Shown here: one piece after another, positions 20,173-28,808 of the stretch | How the letters are laid out: every line of letters starts with the position of its first letter | Position numbering within the stretch: position 1 is the stretch's first letter | NCBI GenBank assembly: GCA_003427395.1 | Contig: BFEA01000173.1 | Location: forward strand, 1,887,257-1,936,648 | DNA length: 49,392 nucleotides | DNA from: Chara braunii | Lineage: Eukaryota > Streptophyta > Charophyceae > Charales > Characeae | Direction of reading: 5' to 3' | Translations under genes and position numbers: made by a program | The notes under the pieces: generated by a model | Databases searched by the model: none | Told to the model about the DNA's origin: nothing | Seen by the model: only the letters and a program-made list of their open reading frames with translations

Positions 20173-20844
20173 TTCGCAAGCGCGTCCGCAAATCTCTATC
20201 TCAACTCGTCAGCCAGCTTCTGGAAAGCAGTGGCTAGATGCTGTGTGTGCAGCGCGAATCGAAAAGTCCCGACGAGCTGACTGTAGACTGGCTGGTTGTG
20301 TGCCTGATCGCCACGACGGACTGTGGGATCGAGGCGAGCCCGTACGGAAATTAAGTCGGCGGGGTGACGATCGCGGTGGTGGAAAGTGGCACGCGACGAC
20401 CAGGATCGTATGTGCATGTATGAGGATAGTGATCAGAGTTGGATGGATAAATGGCCCGGGGCCATGATGGAACTTTACTGCGGATGCGCCTCCTTGTCTC
20501 GAATCTATTCTTTGGTGTGAGTGCAACTCCACAGCAGTTAAGCCGGAAATGTTTTTCATCCTCGGATTTCTGCATGATTTTCATCTATTTTATTGTTTTC
20601 ATCCATTTTGCACTTCTTCTCCCCACCTACCTTATGGCATGAATGACTATTTATGCTTGTCATGAAATGGTTATCTGATGGGCTGGCGTTTTGATTAGCT
20701 ATGGGATGACGGGGCAGGGGTGCAGAGTACACGGATAACTGAATGATGCATGGCTGCCATTTTCGCACCTTCCGCGATGAGTAATCACGAGTATAGATGG
20801 AAACACTCGGATGAGGAGATTGTCGTTGATGGACTGGTCTTTGA

Positions 20845-21087
20845 TTAGGCCGAAAAGTTGTTGCGAATGGAATGTATGAGAATGGTCGAGTCATTGGCAA
20901 GGGCAATGTCGTTGGGATTTTGTTCGAGAATGCAAGAGTGTTTAGATCTGTCGATGATGTGATTGCGGGAGAATACCCCAGGATCTTCAATCTGGAATAC
21001 ACTGCGCATGCCATCTGCAACTTACCCTCGATACACAAAACCCGAAAGGCGATCTATCTTCTCAGAAAGGAGAAGGGCGCCACGTGA
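20845..21087 (+). pseudogene. LTR ORF, upstream segment (3' LTR copy)
   Basis: The frame includes LGRKVVANGMYENGRVIGKG, NVVGILFENARVFRSVDDVI and HAICNLPSIHKTRKAIYLLR, then TGA at 21085 where the 5' copy has TGC (Cys). It is preceded in another frame by MSNHEYRWKHSDEEIVVDG, which both LTRs share. Element 1 LTRs thus carry at least two conserved coding blocks separated by a CT tract. No family is recognised. Spliced exons of one gene, or a frameshifted single frame, are both possible. Confidence 0.5.
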
Positions 21088-21187
21088 GACCCGCATGCGT
21101 GGATCCCTTGTCGCGTCCCACCGGATGTGAGTACTGTCCCAACGGTTTCTTTATGAAAAATTCTTGGCGAGACCGATCATTACGAAT

Positions 21188-21188
<1 letters not shown>

Positions 21189-21241
<53 letters not shown>

Positions 21242-21352
21242 NNNNNNNNNNNNNNNNNNNNNNNNNNNNNNNNNNNNNNNNNNNNNNNNNNNNNNNNNNN
21301 NNNNNNNNNNNNNNNNNNNNNNNNNNNNNNNNNNNNNNNNNNNNNNNNNNNN

Positions 21353-21420
<68 letters not shown>
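21189..21420 (+). repeat. (CT)n microsatellite with assembly gap
   Basis: CT repeat occupies both sides of an N gap at 21242-21352. The true length is unknown. It is collinear with the tract at 10889 in the 5' LTR. Confidence 0.95.
21242..21352. other. Assembly gap (111 N)
   Basis: All bases are N, bounded on both sides by CT repeat. Sequence and true length are unknown. Confidence 1.
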
Positions 21421-21424
<4 letters not shown>

Positions 21425-21603
21425 CTCTCCCTCCAAACTATCTTTGGGGAAATGAAGGAGCTATCACTTTGCTTCGTATGTCTAAAGCGAATAAACGCGA
21501 TAGCCGGAGAAACCCCATCGATAGGTTGTGTATTTTCGATCATCACGATTGTCGGATTAACGATGAATGATTGAGACCGACCCTTGCGATTGATTGGACT
21601 GCC

Positions 21604-22137
21604 ATGTGGACTGACGGCCTGAACCCGACTGGGCGTCGGCCTCTCGTATCCCCGCCACGTCCCTTCTCGTACAACGAGAAAATGACACGTGTATGCGAGT
21701 GGGACGTACGAGAAGCCATCGCCAAGATCGGCGACGAATACTATTTCCCTCCCGAAACTCGGTGCTCAGGGTTTGTTGGTGCTGGCTTTGTCATTATTGA
21801 TACGCATTTTCCGGCTTATTCGCTGCTATTGCTGTTTAATGAGTTGATCGTCATTCCGTGGACAGCAGTGGCGCCCCATTGGCCTAACACTCTGTGCAGC
21901 GATTGTTGTTGCTTCGAGCGTTACCAATCAAAAGGCTTCCACTACTGAGCACGGAGTGAGGACGAACATAAGGAACGAGCTACGCGGCTGAGACCCTCCA
22001 CGTCAGATTCTGAGTTATGCAATGAGCGGCGTCGGGACTTGATCCGAAAGCGAGACACCAAGTGCATTCCTGCTCCCTTTCACGCGAAGCGAAGAGCAAC
22101 TGCCCGATGGGAAGTTCAACGATACTTTTTGGATTGA
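21604..22137 (+). pseudogene. LTR ORF, downstream segment, best copy (3' LTR)
   Basis: The ATG at 21604 opens about 177 codons with a single stop, TGA 21946, where the 5' LTR has CGA (Arg). Blocks in order are MWTDGLNPTGRRPL, VCEWDVREAIAKIGDEYYFP, GFVGAGFVIIDTHFP, NELIVIPWTAVAPHWP, LCSDC, RATRLRPSTSDSELCNERRR, IPAPFHAKRRA and RWEVQRYFLD. The frame is also open upstream to 21571. Homologues lie at 11233-11685, minus strand 36821-37224, 39097-39426 and 6931-7257. It is downstream of the LTR TATA box, so any LTR, even a solo one, could express it. Function and family are unknown. Its basic C-terminal half and Cys pair would fit nucleic-acid binding, but that is speculation. Confidence 0.7.
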
Positions 22138-22377
22138 ACTTCCCCGCTCCGAACGTCTCGCGCGCGCCTTTTTCTCCCTCGAAACCCGCGCAGTGACGGA
22201 CCCTCCCCCTTCTTACTAAGTCGGATCAGCACAGGGGATTTCGGCTCTGTCCGTGTCCCCACACTCAATTTTCCAAAAATCCTTGGCACACCCCATCTCG
22301 CTGTCTTTCTGGGGCCCCTTCCGCAATTTAAACACTCCGAACGGAAGGCAGCGCAGGGTGTGAGGTTGCGCGTCACA

Positions 22378-22997
22378 TACACCCTTGAAACTCAAGGGCA
22401 ACACAGCCAAAATCACCCTTGAATTCAAGTCACCTCCAGGAGGTACCTTGATTTCAAGTGCCAGCGGATACCGGCAGCACTGCCAGTGGGTCCTTTTTTT
22501 TGTTTTTCTTTTTTTCTGCAGGCCATCCCGGTCCAGGATTGGTCAAGCCAGGAGTTCCGTTTCCAGTGCAGCCTGTTCAAGGGTTTCCTCAAGTGTACAT
22601 GGAACCATAAAATTAATCGAGTAAGTTTAAATTAATCACAATTTCTCATCTAGTGTGCACTTGAAACTCGAAGTATTTTCAAGTGGCGTGGAACGAGGCC
22701 CGTATCCAATTCAAGGAAATTATGACCTACCCGCCGCCTGTCTTCTCCCGAATACAGCGCGCCCATATCATCATGACTGTATCACACTGGAAGAAATTCT
22801 CGTATGCTTTGATGATTCGGATGCGTTGCGTTCATGGGACGACGGTAGCTTGTGATGATTACGCCCTCATGGCTGTCCCCTCTTCTCCTTTTTTTTTGTT
22901 TTTTCTAATCTGGGTTCTTTTTTTTATTTTTTTTTGAAGAGCGACGGCCTTGAGATATCATCATTAAGCTGACCAGCCCCAGGCAATTCAGAATTAC
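22378..22997. other. Repeat-like DNA with CTTGAA inverted words, no gene
   Basis: Just outside Element 1, self-complementary words such as CTTGAAACTCAAG, CTTGAATTCAAG and CACTTGAAACTCGAAG recur between 22382 and 22690. They resemble the internal words of the family B inverted-repeat elements. A possible decayed arm of the family A foldback element lies near 22738-22785 (CTTCTCCCGAATACAGCG). T-rich tracts at 22890-22936 precede a word shared with 8030-8090. No coding sequence is supported. Confidence 0.4.
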
Positions 22998-23404
22998 GGC
23001 CTCGCCACACCACTCTTGAAACGGGGAAATTTTTCAAGAGCTGTCAGACGTTCTCAAGAGTTGGGTTTTCAAGAGTTCCGGGCCCTCGCCACACAGCACT
23101 CTCGAAAGCATGATGGTGTTGGACAAACGATGGAAAACGACAGTCGTGCAGCTTTGTTTTTTCCGAATGGCGTCAGGATAACGGCCTGACAGCTCTCGAA
23201 AATCGAGAGTCCTTTGAGTGCCCTCGGGAGGACGCTTGAAAAGTGCGGTACTGCAGGCTGGGCGTTTAGGAGTTTCGAGAGCTACTCTCGAAACGAGGTT
23301 CTGACAACTCTCGAAAGAGTTTTCGGGCCACAACTCTCAAGTGGCTGTGTGGCGACGGCTCCAAATCTTGAAAACCGGGGTTTCAAGAGTGGTGTGGGGA
23401 GGCC
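22998..23404. mobile_element. Family B inverted-repeat element with a second one nested inside
   Basis: The 25-base ends are inverted repeats with one mismatch. The left begins GGCCTCGCCACACCACTC, and the right is the complement of a GGCCTCCCCACACCACTC start. Inside, a second pair starts CCCTCGCCACACAGCACTC (near 23083) and ends with the complement of CCGTCGCCACACAGCCACT (about 23341-23361). Further CTCTCGAAA/TTTCGAGAG pairs fill the interior (23196-23325). The 407-bp unit has no coding capacity. It is either nested insertion of related MITEs or a complex foldback element. Confidence 0.75.
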
Positions 23405-23513
23405 CTTACCTGGTTTCACAATTTATTCATCAAGTCCCATCATCTGGACCCTAACACTGTATTTCAACAGTTCATGGGTGTACCCACTTAGCTAGGCTTT
23501 CGGGTCTAATAAG

Positions 23514-23548
<35 letters not shown>

Positions 23549-24082
23549 CCGGAAAACGGGTCCGGCGTCCCTTACATATTTGCCACGGTGGAGCTGGGCG
23601 AGGCACTTCCGGCCCGGCCCATTTCCAACCACAGCCTATGAAGCACGTAAGCAAGAAAGGTCTAACAAATTATATAAAAGAACGATTCAAAACCTGGTCC
23701 TACTGCCATTAACTCTAGCAATCCTACAAACAAGGTCTATAGCTGAAATCCCAGACTCGAATCTATACTCCTCTCGGCATCCTTTTCTTTTCTTTTTCAG
23801 TTCTTTTTTTTTTCTTCCTTTGGGTTCTCCTCTTCAAGAGTGCATAGGACAGAAGAAGGAACGAGTTTCCCAAAAGAAAAAAAAGAAACAAAAAGAGGGA
23901 GCGAATTTAAATTTATGTTATGATCGAGGTGTGTTTTATTCGGGTAGTTGGGGGAGATTGCCACAATTGTTTCCATTTCGTTTTCGGACGAGAAATTCCA
24001 TTTCAGTCAAGAAGGGGGGGGAAACAGAAAGGGAAAGGAATGCTGGAAATGACAAGAGAGTAGCCAGATCGCCAGGACAGAC
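23405..24082. other. Anonymous DNA with poly-T run, no gene
   Basis: A 28-base T run sits at 23516-23543, which on the minus strand would be the poly(A) tail of a retroposed sequence. I could not find its body or a target duplication. The plus-strand frame at 23580-24122 is composed of low-complexity Lys/Phe/Ser stretches and has no recognisable domain. Confidence 0.35.
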
Positions 24083-24195
24083 GCAACCTTCTTCCCCCCA
24101 ATACAGCGTACGGTCATTATAGCTGTATTTGAGGCATCTTTCAGTCTAGATAAGGCTATAATGACCGTACGTCGTATTCGGTGGAAGAAGGTAGC
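24083..24195. mobile_element. Family A foldback MITE, copy 1
   Basis: The two arms, each about 40 bases, are inverted repeats. They meet around the loop word CATCTTTCAGTCTAGA. The left arm ends GTACGGTCATTATAGC and the right begins GCTATAATGACCGTAC. The same arms and loop occur at 26443-26560. It is about 113 bp with no coding capacity. The transposase family is unknown. Confidence 0.8.
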
Positions 24196-24206
24196 TTCCC
24201 AGAGAG

Positions 24207-24254
24207 AAGCCAGCGAAGCCAGCGAAGCCAGCGAAGCCAGCGAAGCCAGCGGAG
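24207..24254. repeat. 9-bp tandem repeat
   Basis: The unit AGCCAGCGA is repeated about five times directly after the foldback element. The minus-strand reading gives Ala-Gly-Phe repeats, but no gene context supports expression. Confidence 0.95.
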
Positions 24255-24587
24255 CCTGCGGCGGGCAAAGTCGGTCCGCCATCCAGATTCCTCCTCGACG
24301 TGTCGTCACCCCCAAGTAGGATAGGACCTCGTACGGATACTGGTGGGTGGGTGACCACAGCGATGCACGGAGAGGGCGGATTCGTGCGCCTGTTCTACGG
24401 GCGAAAGGACGAGAGGCAGCAAATGACCCGTCCTTCCTCAAAGCGATGCACTCACAGGCCAAATACGCGATGCTGCTTCGTCAAAAACAGCTGGCCTTCC
24501 TTCTCCTTCTTCGTTAGGAGATAAAATTCATATGGTCCGCTCCCGAATCAACATTGGACGACACCTTCTACATTATATTTCCTTCCT

Positions 24588-24592
<5 letters not shown>

Positions 24593-24659
<67 letters not shown>

Positions 24660-24728
24660 ACTCTTTCACTCTCTCTCCCCCTCTCTCTCTCACACACACA
24701 CACGCACACACACAGTTCGCTCGCCAGC

Positions 24729-24790
<62 letters not shown>

Positions 24791-24791
24791 T
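24593..24791 (+). repeat. Compound (CT)n(CA)n microsatellite, duplicated
   Basis: CT runs pass directly into CA runs three times. The last two blocks are each followed by CAGTTCGCTCGC, so a unit of CT run, CA run and this word has been duplicated in tandem. Frames through it are artefacts. Confidence 0.95.
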
Positions 24792-26021
24792 TCGCTCGCG
24801 AACCAACTACTGTGCGGTGGGCCCTCTTCGCTTCGGCTTGTCGCTCCTCCTGCAATCGTCTCATCATTCCTCATCCGGCTCTGTTTTTCTCTTTTGATGT
24901 TTGTATTCGCTGCGACTGTTGCCCTGCGGTTCTGCGTCGACCACACGGCAACGAGGGGAAGGGACGGCGGAACCCCCGCAGAGGGCGTAGGCAGGCTCAC
25001 GATCGCGCTGAGCACTGGCGCACCCGCGCATTCGCGGAACGTTACACGCGCCACGAACGCCCCTCCACTATCTGACTGATAAATTACGGTAATCCCCACC
25101 CTGCTGCCTACCGGCAGCCTGGCGTGGCATGGCACGGCCCAAGCGGTAGGTCACGTAAGCTGTGGGGCCAGCCACCAAGAAGAGGGGTCCAGCCAGGCGC
25201 AGCACAGCGACCCCTCTCCTGCGTCGCGACGCGAAACGTTCGATCAGCCAGCGACAAGTGGATGCATATTCGCGCGCCCACATGGCGTGGCTGAATCATA
25301 TCACGCGCTCCAGTTGTTCTGTTTTTTTTTTTTCTTCTTCTTTTGTTTTTTCTTCACCCCTTTCCTCCTCCTCCTTTTTTTTTCCCAATGCCTTGTCCTC
25401 ATGCAATGTGTGTTCCCTTCAGTTTCTTCTTCGTCTCTTTCCCGACTCCTGTCCTCGCTGGCTTTCCGTTCTCGTCCGAGGTTTTGTCGTTTTGGGGTCT
25501 CAAGCGCCCCTCCATGTGATGGCACATGCTACCAGCAATGGTTGACAACAGGATATTTATTTATTATTGTTTTTTTTTTTGTTCTTTTCGGCTGGAAGCA
25601 CAAAGGGCCCACTACCCAAAGGCCGTGGGCCAAAAAAAATAAATAAATAAATAAATAAAGGAAGGCTGTGGGCCTACTTGCACTCCTCATCCGCCAACAT
25701 TCTGAATGCATCTGGACTCGAACTTGTCCGATGCATGCAAAGTGTTTGCTGCGGATGGCGAGTAGTGCAACAAGCGAGCAGTCACAGCAAAACCCATGCT
25801 CCTCTTTTTTTTTTTTTTTTTTTTTTTGAAAATAGCATATTTTCATTATAAAAGCAAAAGAACCCATCCTCCTTTTTTCTCCGCCAAGAAGACCGAAAAA
25901 TAAGTTCCTCCCCTCCGTCGAGCTCTTGACGTGTGGACCAGCAGTTATGGACGCAGAGCAGCTACCCGACAATTGGATGGGAAATGATGGGGCTGTTGCC
26001 AGCAGTACTCGACCTCGCCAC
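24792..26021. other. Anonymous repeat-rich DNA, no gene
   Basis: No real coding region is supported. The long minus-strand frame across 25529-26467 crosses poly-A/T tracts and two MITEs and is not credible. An (AAAT)n tail-like run lies at about 25632-25660, between the words AGGCCGTGGGCC and AGGCTGTGGGCC. At 25791-25871 a 22-base T run plus about 30 bases is flanked by AACCCATGCTCCT and AACCCATCCTCCT. This could be a heavily truncated minus-strand retroposon with its target duplication. Confidence 0.4.
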
Positions 26022-26183
26022 GGCCTCGCCACGCCACTGTTGAAACCGAGAGAGAACGAATGCATCGCCCCAGAAAGTGGTAAGATGCATCCGGTACTAT
26101 TCATAGTAACGGATGTATCTTCCCGTTCGCTCACGGAAGATGCATCCGTCCGTTTTTCATTTCGACAGTAGTATGGCGTGGCC
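26022..26183. mobile_element. Family B inverted-repeat element, 162 bp
   Basis: The left end GGCCTCGCCACGCCACTG and the right end (complement reads GGCCACGCCATACTACTG) form imperfect inverted repeats followed by TTGAAA or TCGAAA. The interior has its own inverted pair around AAGATGCATCCG and CGGATGTATCTT, plus a third GATGCATCCG. It is non-coding. It lies 35 bases from another family B end at 26224. Confidence 0.65.
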
Positions 26184-26223
26184 CTGAGTGTTTGGCCGGG
26201 CGTGAGCCTGCCTTGGGGCCTGG

Positions 26224-26310
26224 CCTCGCCACACCACTCTCGAAATGTGGCGCGTGCATCTGTCACCTTCTCGCCCGGAAGTTCATTTTGTTTTTGCACA
26301 TTTCTCGCCC
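26224..26310. mobile_element. Family B element, reverse-oriented copy (partial)
   Basis: It begins CCTCGCCACACCACTCTCG and its right part (GGAAGTTCATTTTG, then TTGCACATTTC) is the reverse complement of the left arm of the 8744-8865 element. The outer right repeat is decayed. It is a second copy of that subfamily in the opposite orientation. Confidence 0.5.
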
Positions 26311-26442
26311 GCAGTCCGGGCTGGCTGGTCACTTCCGAGTGTAAACAAGAAAACATGGCACGAGGGCCCACTCGCGCGTCAGGCAATCGATGCGAGAAGA
26401 TCTGGCCGGGGATTTGGCGGAAAACGACAAGCGCGGATAGAG

Positions 26443-26560
26443 AGCTACCTTCTTCCCCCGAATACAAACGTACCGTCGTTATAGCTGTATTTTTGACACA
26501 TCTTTCAGTCTAGATACAGCTATAATGGCCGTACGTTGTACTCGGGGGAAGAAGGTAGCT
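26443..26560. mobile_element. Family A foldback MITE, copy 2
   Basis: A 118-bp near-perfect foldback. The arms begin AGCTACCTTCTTCCCCCGA and end TATAGCTGTAT, with the loop CATCTTTCAGTCTAGA. It is more regular than copy 1 at 24083, so it may be younger. RNA from this site would form a hairpin of roughly 45 base pairs. Confidence 0.85.
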
Positions 26561-26984
26561 CCTCGACTCACGATACAAAAGGCCTCGCTGCTCGACTCGG
26601 GATACATTTCCATCTTTTTTGTCTTTTGTGCATGTGAGTAGTGCGGCGGGCCCGGACGGCTGTGGCGGGAAAGCGGAGGGATGACAGTGGACCCAAGGAA
26701 GGAGAAGGCCGTCGCTGCAAACGAGAGTGAATCTTCTGCTAGAAGATGGAAGGATACACCACCATGAATTTTTGAGAGTAGTGCAGCGAGTCATTTCCCA
26801 AAACCAAAAAAAAGAAGAAAAAAAAAAAAAAAAAAAAGGCCCGAAGTCAGTACCGTTCACCGAGTTACGTGTATTCAGGAAGCGACAAGAAAGTCGTACG
26901 TGGCGCGCTCCCCGCTCGAATCTATCGCGCGGGATATGACAGCTGGTCGCAAATGGGCAATCGGTTTCGGCCTTCCGCCGTCCG
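26561..26984. other. Anonymous DNA, no gene
   Basis: Nothing recognisable is present apart from a poly-A run at about 26817-26838. Open frames are short and have no domain. Confidence 0.35.
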
Positions 26985-27083
26985 CCTGGGGCAAGGTCCC
27001 ACTTGCACGGAGATTCTGGCCGTTGATCTTGGTTATCTACGGTCAATATCGCTTAATTCGTGTAAGTGGGACCTAGCCCCTGG
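26985..27083. mobile_element. Family C short hairpin element, 99 bp
   Basis: The ends form an inverted repeat of about 25 bases with three mismatches. The left contains GGTCCCACTTGCACG, and the right contains CGTGTAAGTGGGACC. The inner part (GGCCGTTGAT against ATCTACGGTC) also pairs, so almost the whole segment is one imperfect hairpin. It is too short to encode anything. It may be a MITE or a small-RNA-generating hairpin. Confidence 0.65.
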
Positions 27084-27335
27084 TTACCGCCGAAAAACCG
27101 TAAAAACAAAATAGTCCACTTCCCGCGCACGGGCGGAGAGAGCCTTCACGGTGATTCCCCCCTCCTCGCAAACGACCCACGCCCACTGGGATGAAGGCGG
27201 AGATGAACAGGCGGAGCCACAAACGAGCCATGAAGAGACAGCTGATCGCGCCAGCCAGTGGGGCAAAAGAGGGATGGACTCTCTTTTCCGTTTTTGTTTA
27301 CCAAATAGAGCCGAGCACTTATATTGGGCAGCGGC

Positions 27336-27351
27336 AATATTGGGCAGCGGA
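27336..27351 (+). repeat. LINE target-site duplication, 5' copy
   Basis: AATATTGGGCAGCGGA is identical to 35614-35629. A near copy (ATATTGGGCAGCGG at 27321-27334) lies directly upstream and was probably present before insertion. Confidence 0.92.
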
Positions 27352-28808
27352 GGCGTTCAAATGCCCCATTTAGTTTTTAGCACTGTCTTCGAGAATTGGT
27401 GCCAAACTCTAAGGGGCAACCAGGTGTGCTGGAAGCCGCGCCGCGCAGCGCCTGCACGAGCTCACGGTGAGGAATTAGGTCACCTCACCTAACCCAGGAA
27501 GATGCTGCCATAGCCACCTCGTGGCATACGGCATCCGGGGAAATGATCAAGCCCGTCACGGGCTTTCAGATACTCTATCTGATCGCAGCATGTAGGGACT
27601 GGGACAAAGTCCTCAACAGTTGTCAACTTTTATTATCCAGTTATAAGAGATGATATGCCGGGAGGCATCTCGTCTACAGGCGAAGTGCAGATTCACTTCT
27701 GCACAGTGAATGAGGTGATATTCTTTGAAGGCGTGTACTCATGAGGAGGAATAAAGTAACAAGGTAACTTTTCTTCCTTGTGTACCTTTCAACCTGGAGC
27801 ATAGTCTGCTTCCGTGCTTCAGTAAAGGGTTGCCTTTCATGATCAATTTCTGAAGATAAGAAGAGCTACAAGGTGATACTCTCTTCTTGAGCCTTTTGTC
27901 GTGGAACACTGTCTGTATTGATTTCCGAAGTTTCCGAGATCAGTAGATCTCTCAAGTTAACGCGAATTGTCTCACATGGTGAATACTACTCGACTTTCAG
28001 AATTACTGTTCCCCTACGATTTCTTCGGAGTTCTGAGAAGGAATTGGCTTTTTTCCTTTTATCTTGGTCTCATTATGGCGGTACTACCATTTCGATTTTT
28101 CATTCCCGTATTAGCTTTTGAGTAGAAATGGAAAATGAATTCCTCTCGGTCCATACTATTATTGGAAAGAACGACGTTTCGAAGGAATTTCCTTCCGCCC
28201 TCCTTTTAAAAGGGCAATTATTTGGTTTCAAGTGGTTAGGGCTCAGTCCAAATTTGGACGGTACGGCTACACCTCTTTCTGAGGCCCGTCTCATTTCCCC
28301 TGGTCAAATTGGATGGATGAGTTTTTTTTCTTTCCGGAAATAATTTTCAAATTGTGATGAATTCCTCCCAGATTGTCGAGAGTAGCCTTTATTACTCGGT
28401 TCTGAGAACTGTTTTTGGTTCTCGGGGTTCGATCATAGAACCGCGGAAGGAAGAATAAGCACGGCAATTAGAGGAAATTTTCCTCTCTCGCCCCCTTTCA
28501 AAGGGCAATTAATTTCTTTTCATGTGGTTAGGGCTGAGTCCAATTTGGACAGTACTGGTAAGCCCGGAACCCTGCCGCCCTTCTCAGTTCCCTGGATGAA
28601 TGCGCTGCTGCTTTTATTGGAATCCTACTTCACTCTCTCTCAATGTTCGGGATGAATTTCTCCCAGACCGGCTGAGCTCCGCCCCTGCACATCAGTAGAA
28701 TAGCCCTCATTATGCTTTTCTGAGAACGCTTGTGGTACAATCTTACTCGTGTCTTCGAGTTTACTTCAACTAGGGTTTGAACCCCTTCTCGTAGTGGATT
28801 GGTCTCCG
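27352..28808 (+). promoter_or_regulatory. LINE 5' untranslated region with about 290-bp tandem monomers
   Basis: GGTTAGGGCT(C/G)AGTCC, AATTTGGAC and AAAGGGCAATTA recur at about 28208-28260 and 28499-28552, roughly 291 bases apart. The words GATGAATT(C/T)CTCCCAGA and TTCTGAGAAC also recur at similar spacing (28357 and 28651; 28411 and 28720). An older half unit may lie near 27950-28080. In other L1 lineages such monomers hold the internal promoter. That role here is inferred. Confidence 0.65.

Larger units (their letters stand above)
8984..22377 (+). mobile_element. Element 1: complete but decayed Ty3/gypsy-like LTR retrotransposon
   Basis: Two direct long terminal repeats (8984 to about 11914, and 19283-22377) flank gag, protease, a truncated RT, a PHD-like finger, integrase and two further ORFs. 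Length is 13.4 kb. RT-before-integrase order and the RT motifs place it in Ty3/gypsy. A TACA lies directly outside each end (8980-8983 and 22378-22381), a plausible 4-bp target duplication. The outer ends read TATGAC (TGTGA(C/T) in the sister LTRs) and GTCACA. Stops, frameshifts and a deletion of about 0.87 kb in pol mean it cannot transpose by itself. Confidence 0.9.
19283..22377 (+). repeat. Element 1 3' LTR
   Basis: It begins TGTGATGTACCAGCTT and ends ..GCGCGTCACA, giving TGTGA(C/T)/GTCACA terminal inverted bases. It is collinear with the 5' LTR apart from small indels and a 111-base N gap in the CT tract. It keeps the better LTR ORF copy. The last ten bases, GCGCGTCACA, are absent at the 5' LTR/PBS junction but are also seen at the end of the inverted fragment at 36652. 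Confidence 0.88.

Noticed and set aside
25618-25680. (AAAT)n with AGGC(C/T)GTGGGCC on both sides as a complete SINE with target duplication
   Set aside because: One word lies directly at the base of the tail and the other just after it, so no element body fits between them.
25529-26467. 312-codon minus-strand frame
   Set aside because: It crosses poly-T/A runs and two inverted-repeat elements, starts inside a MITE and has no recognisable domain.
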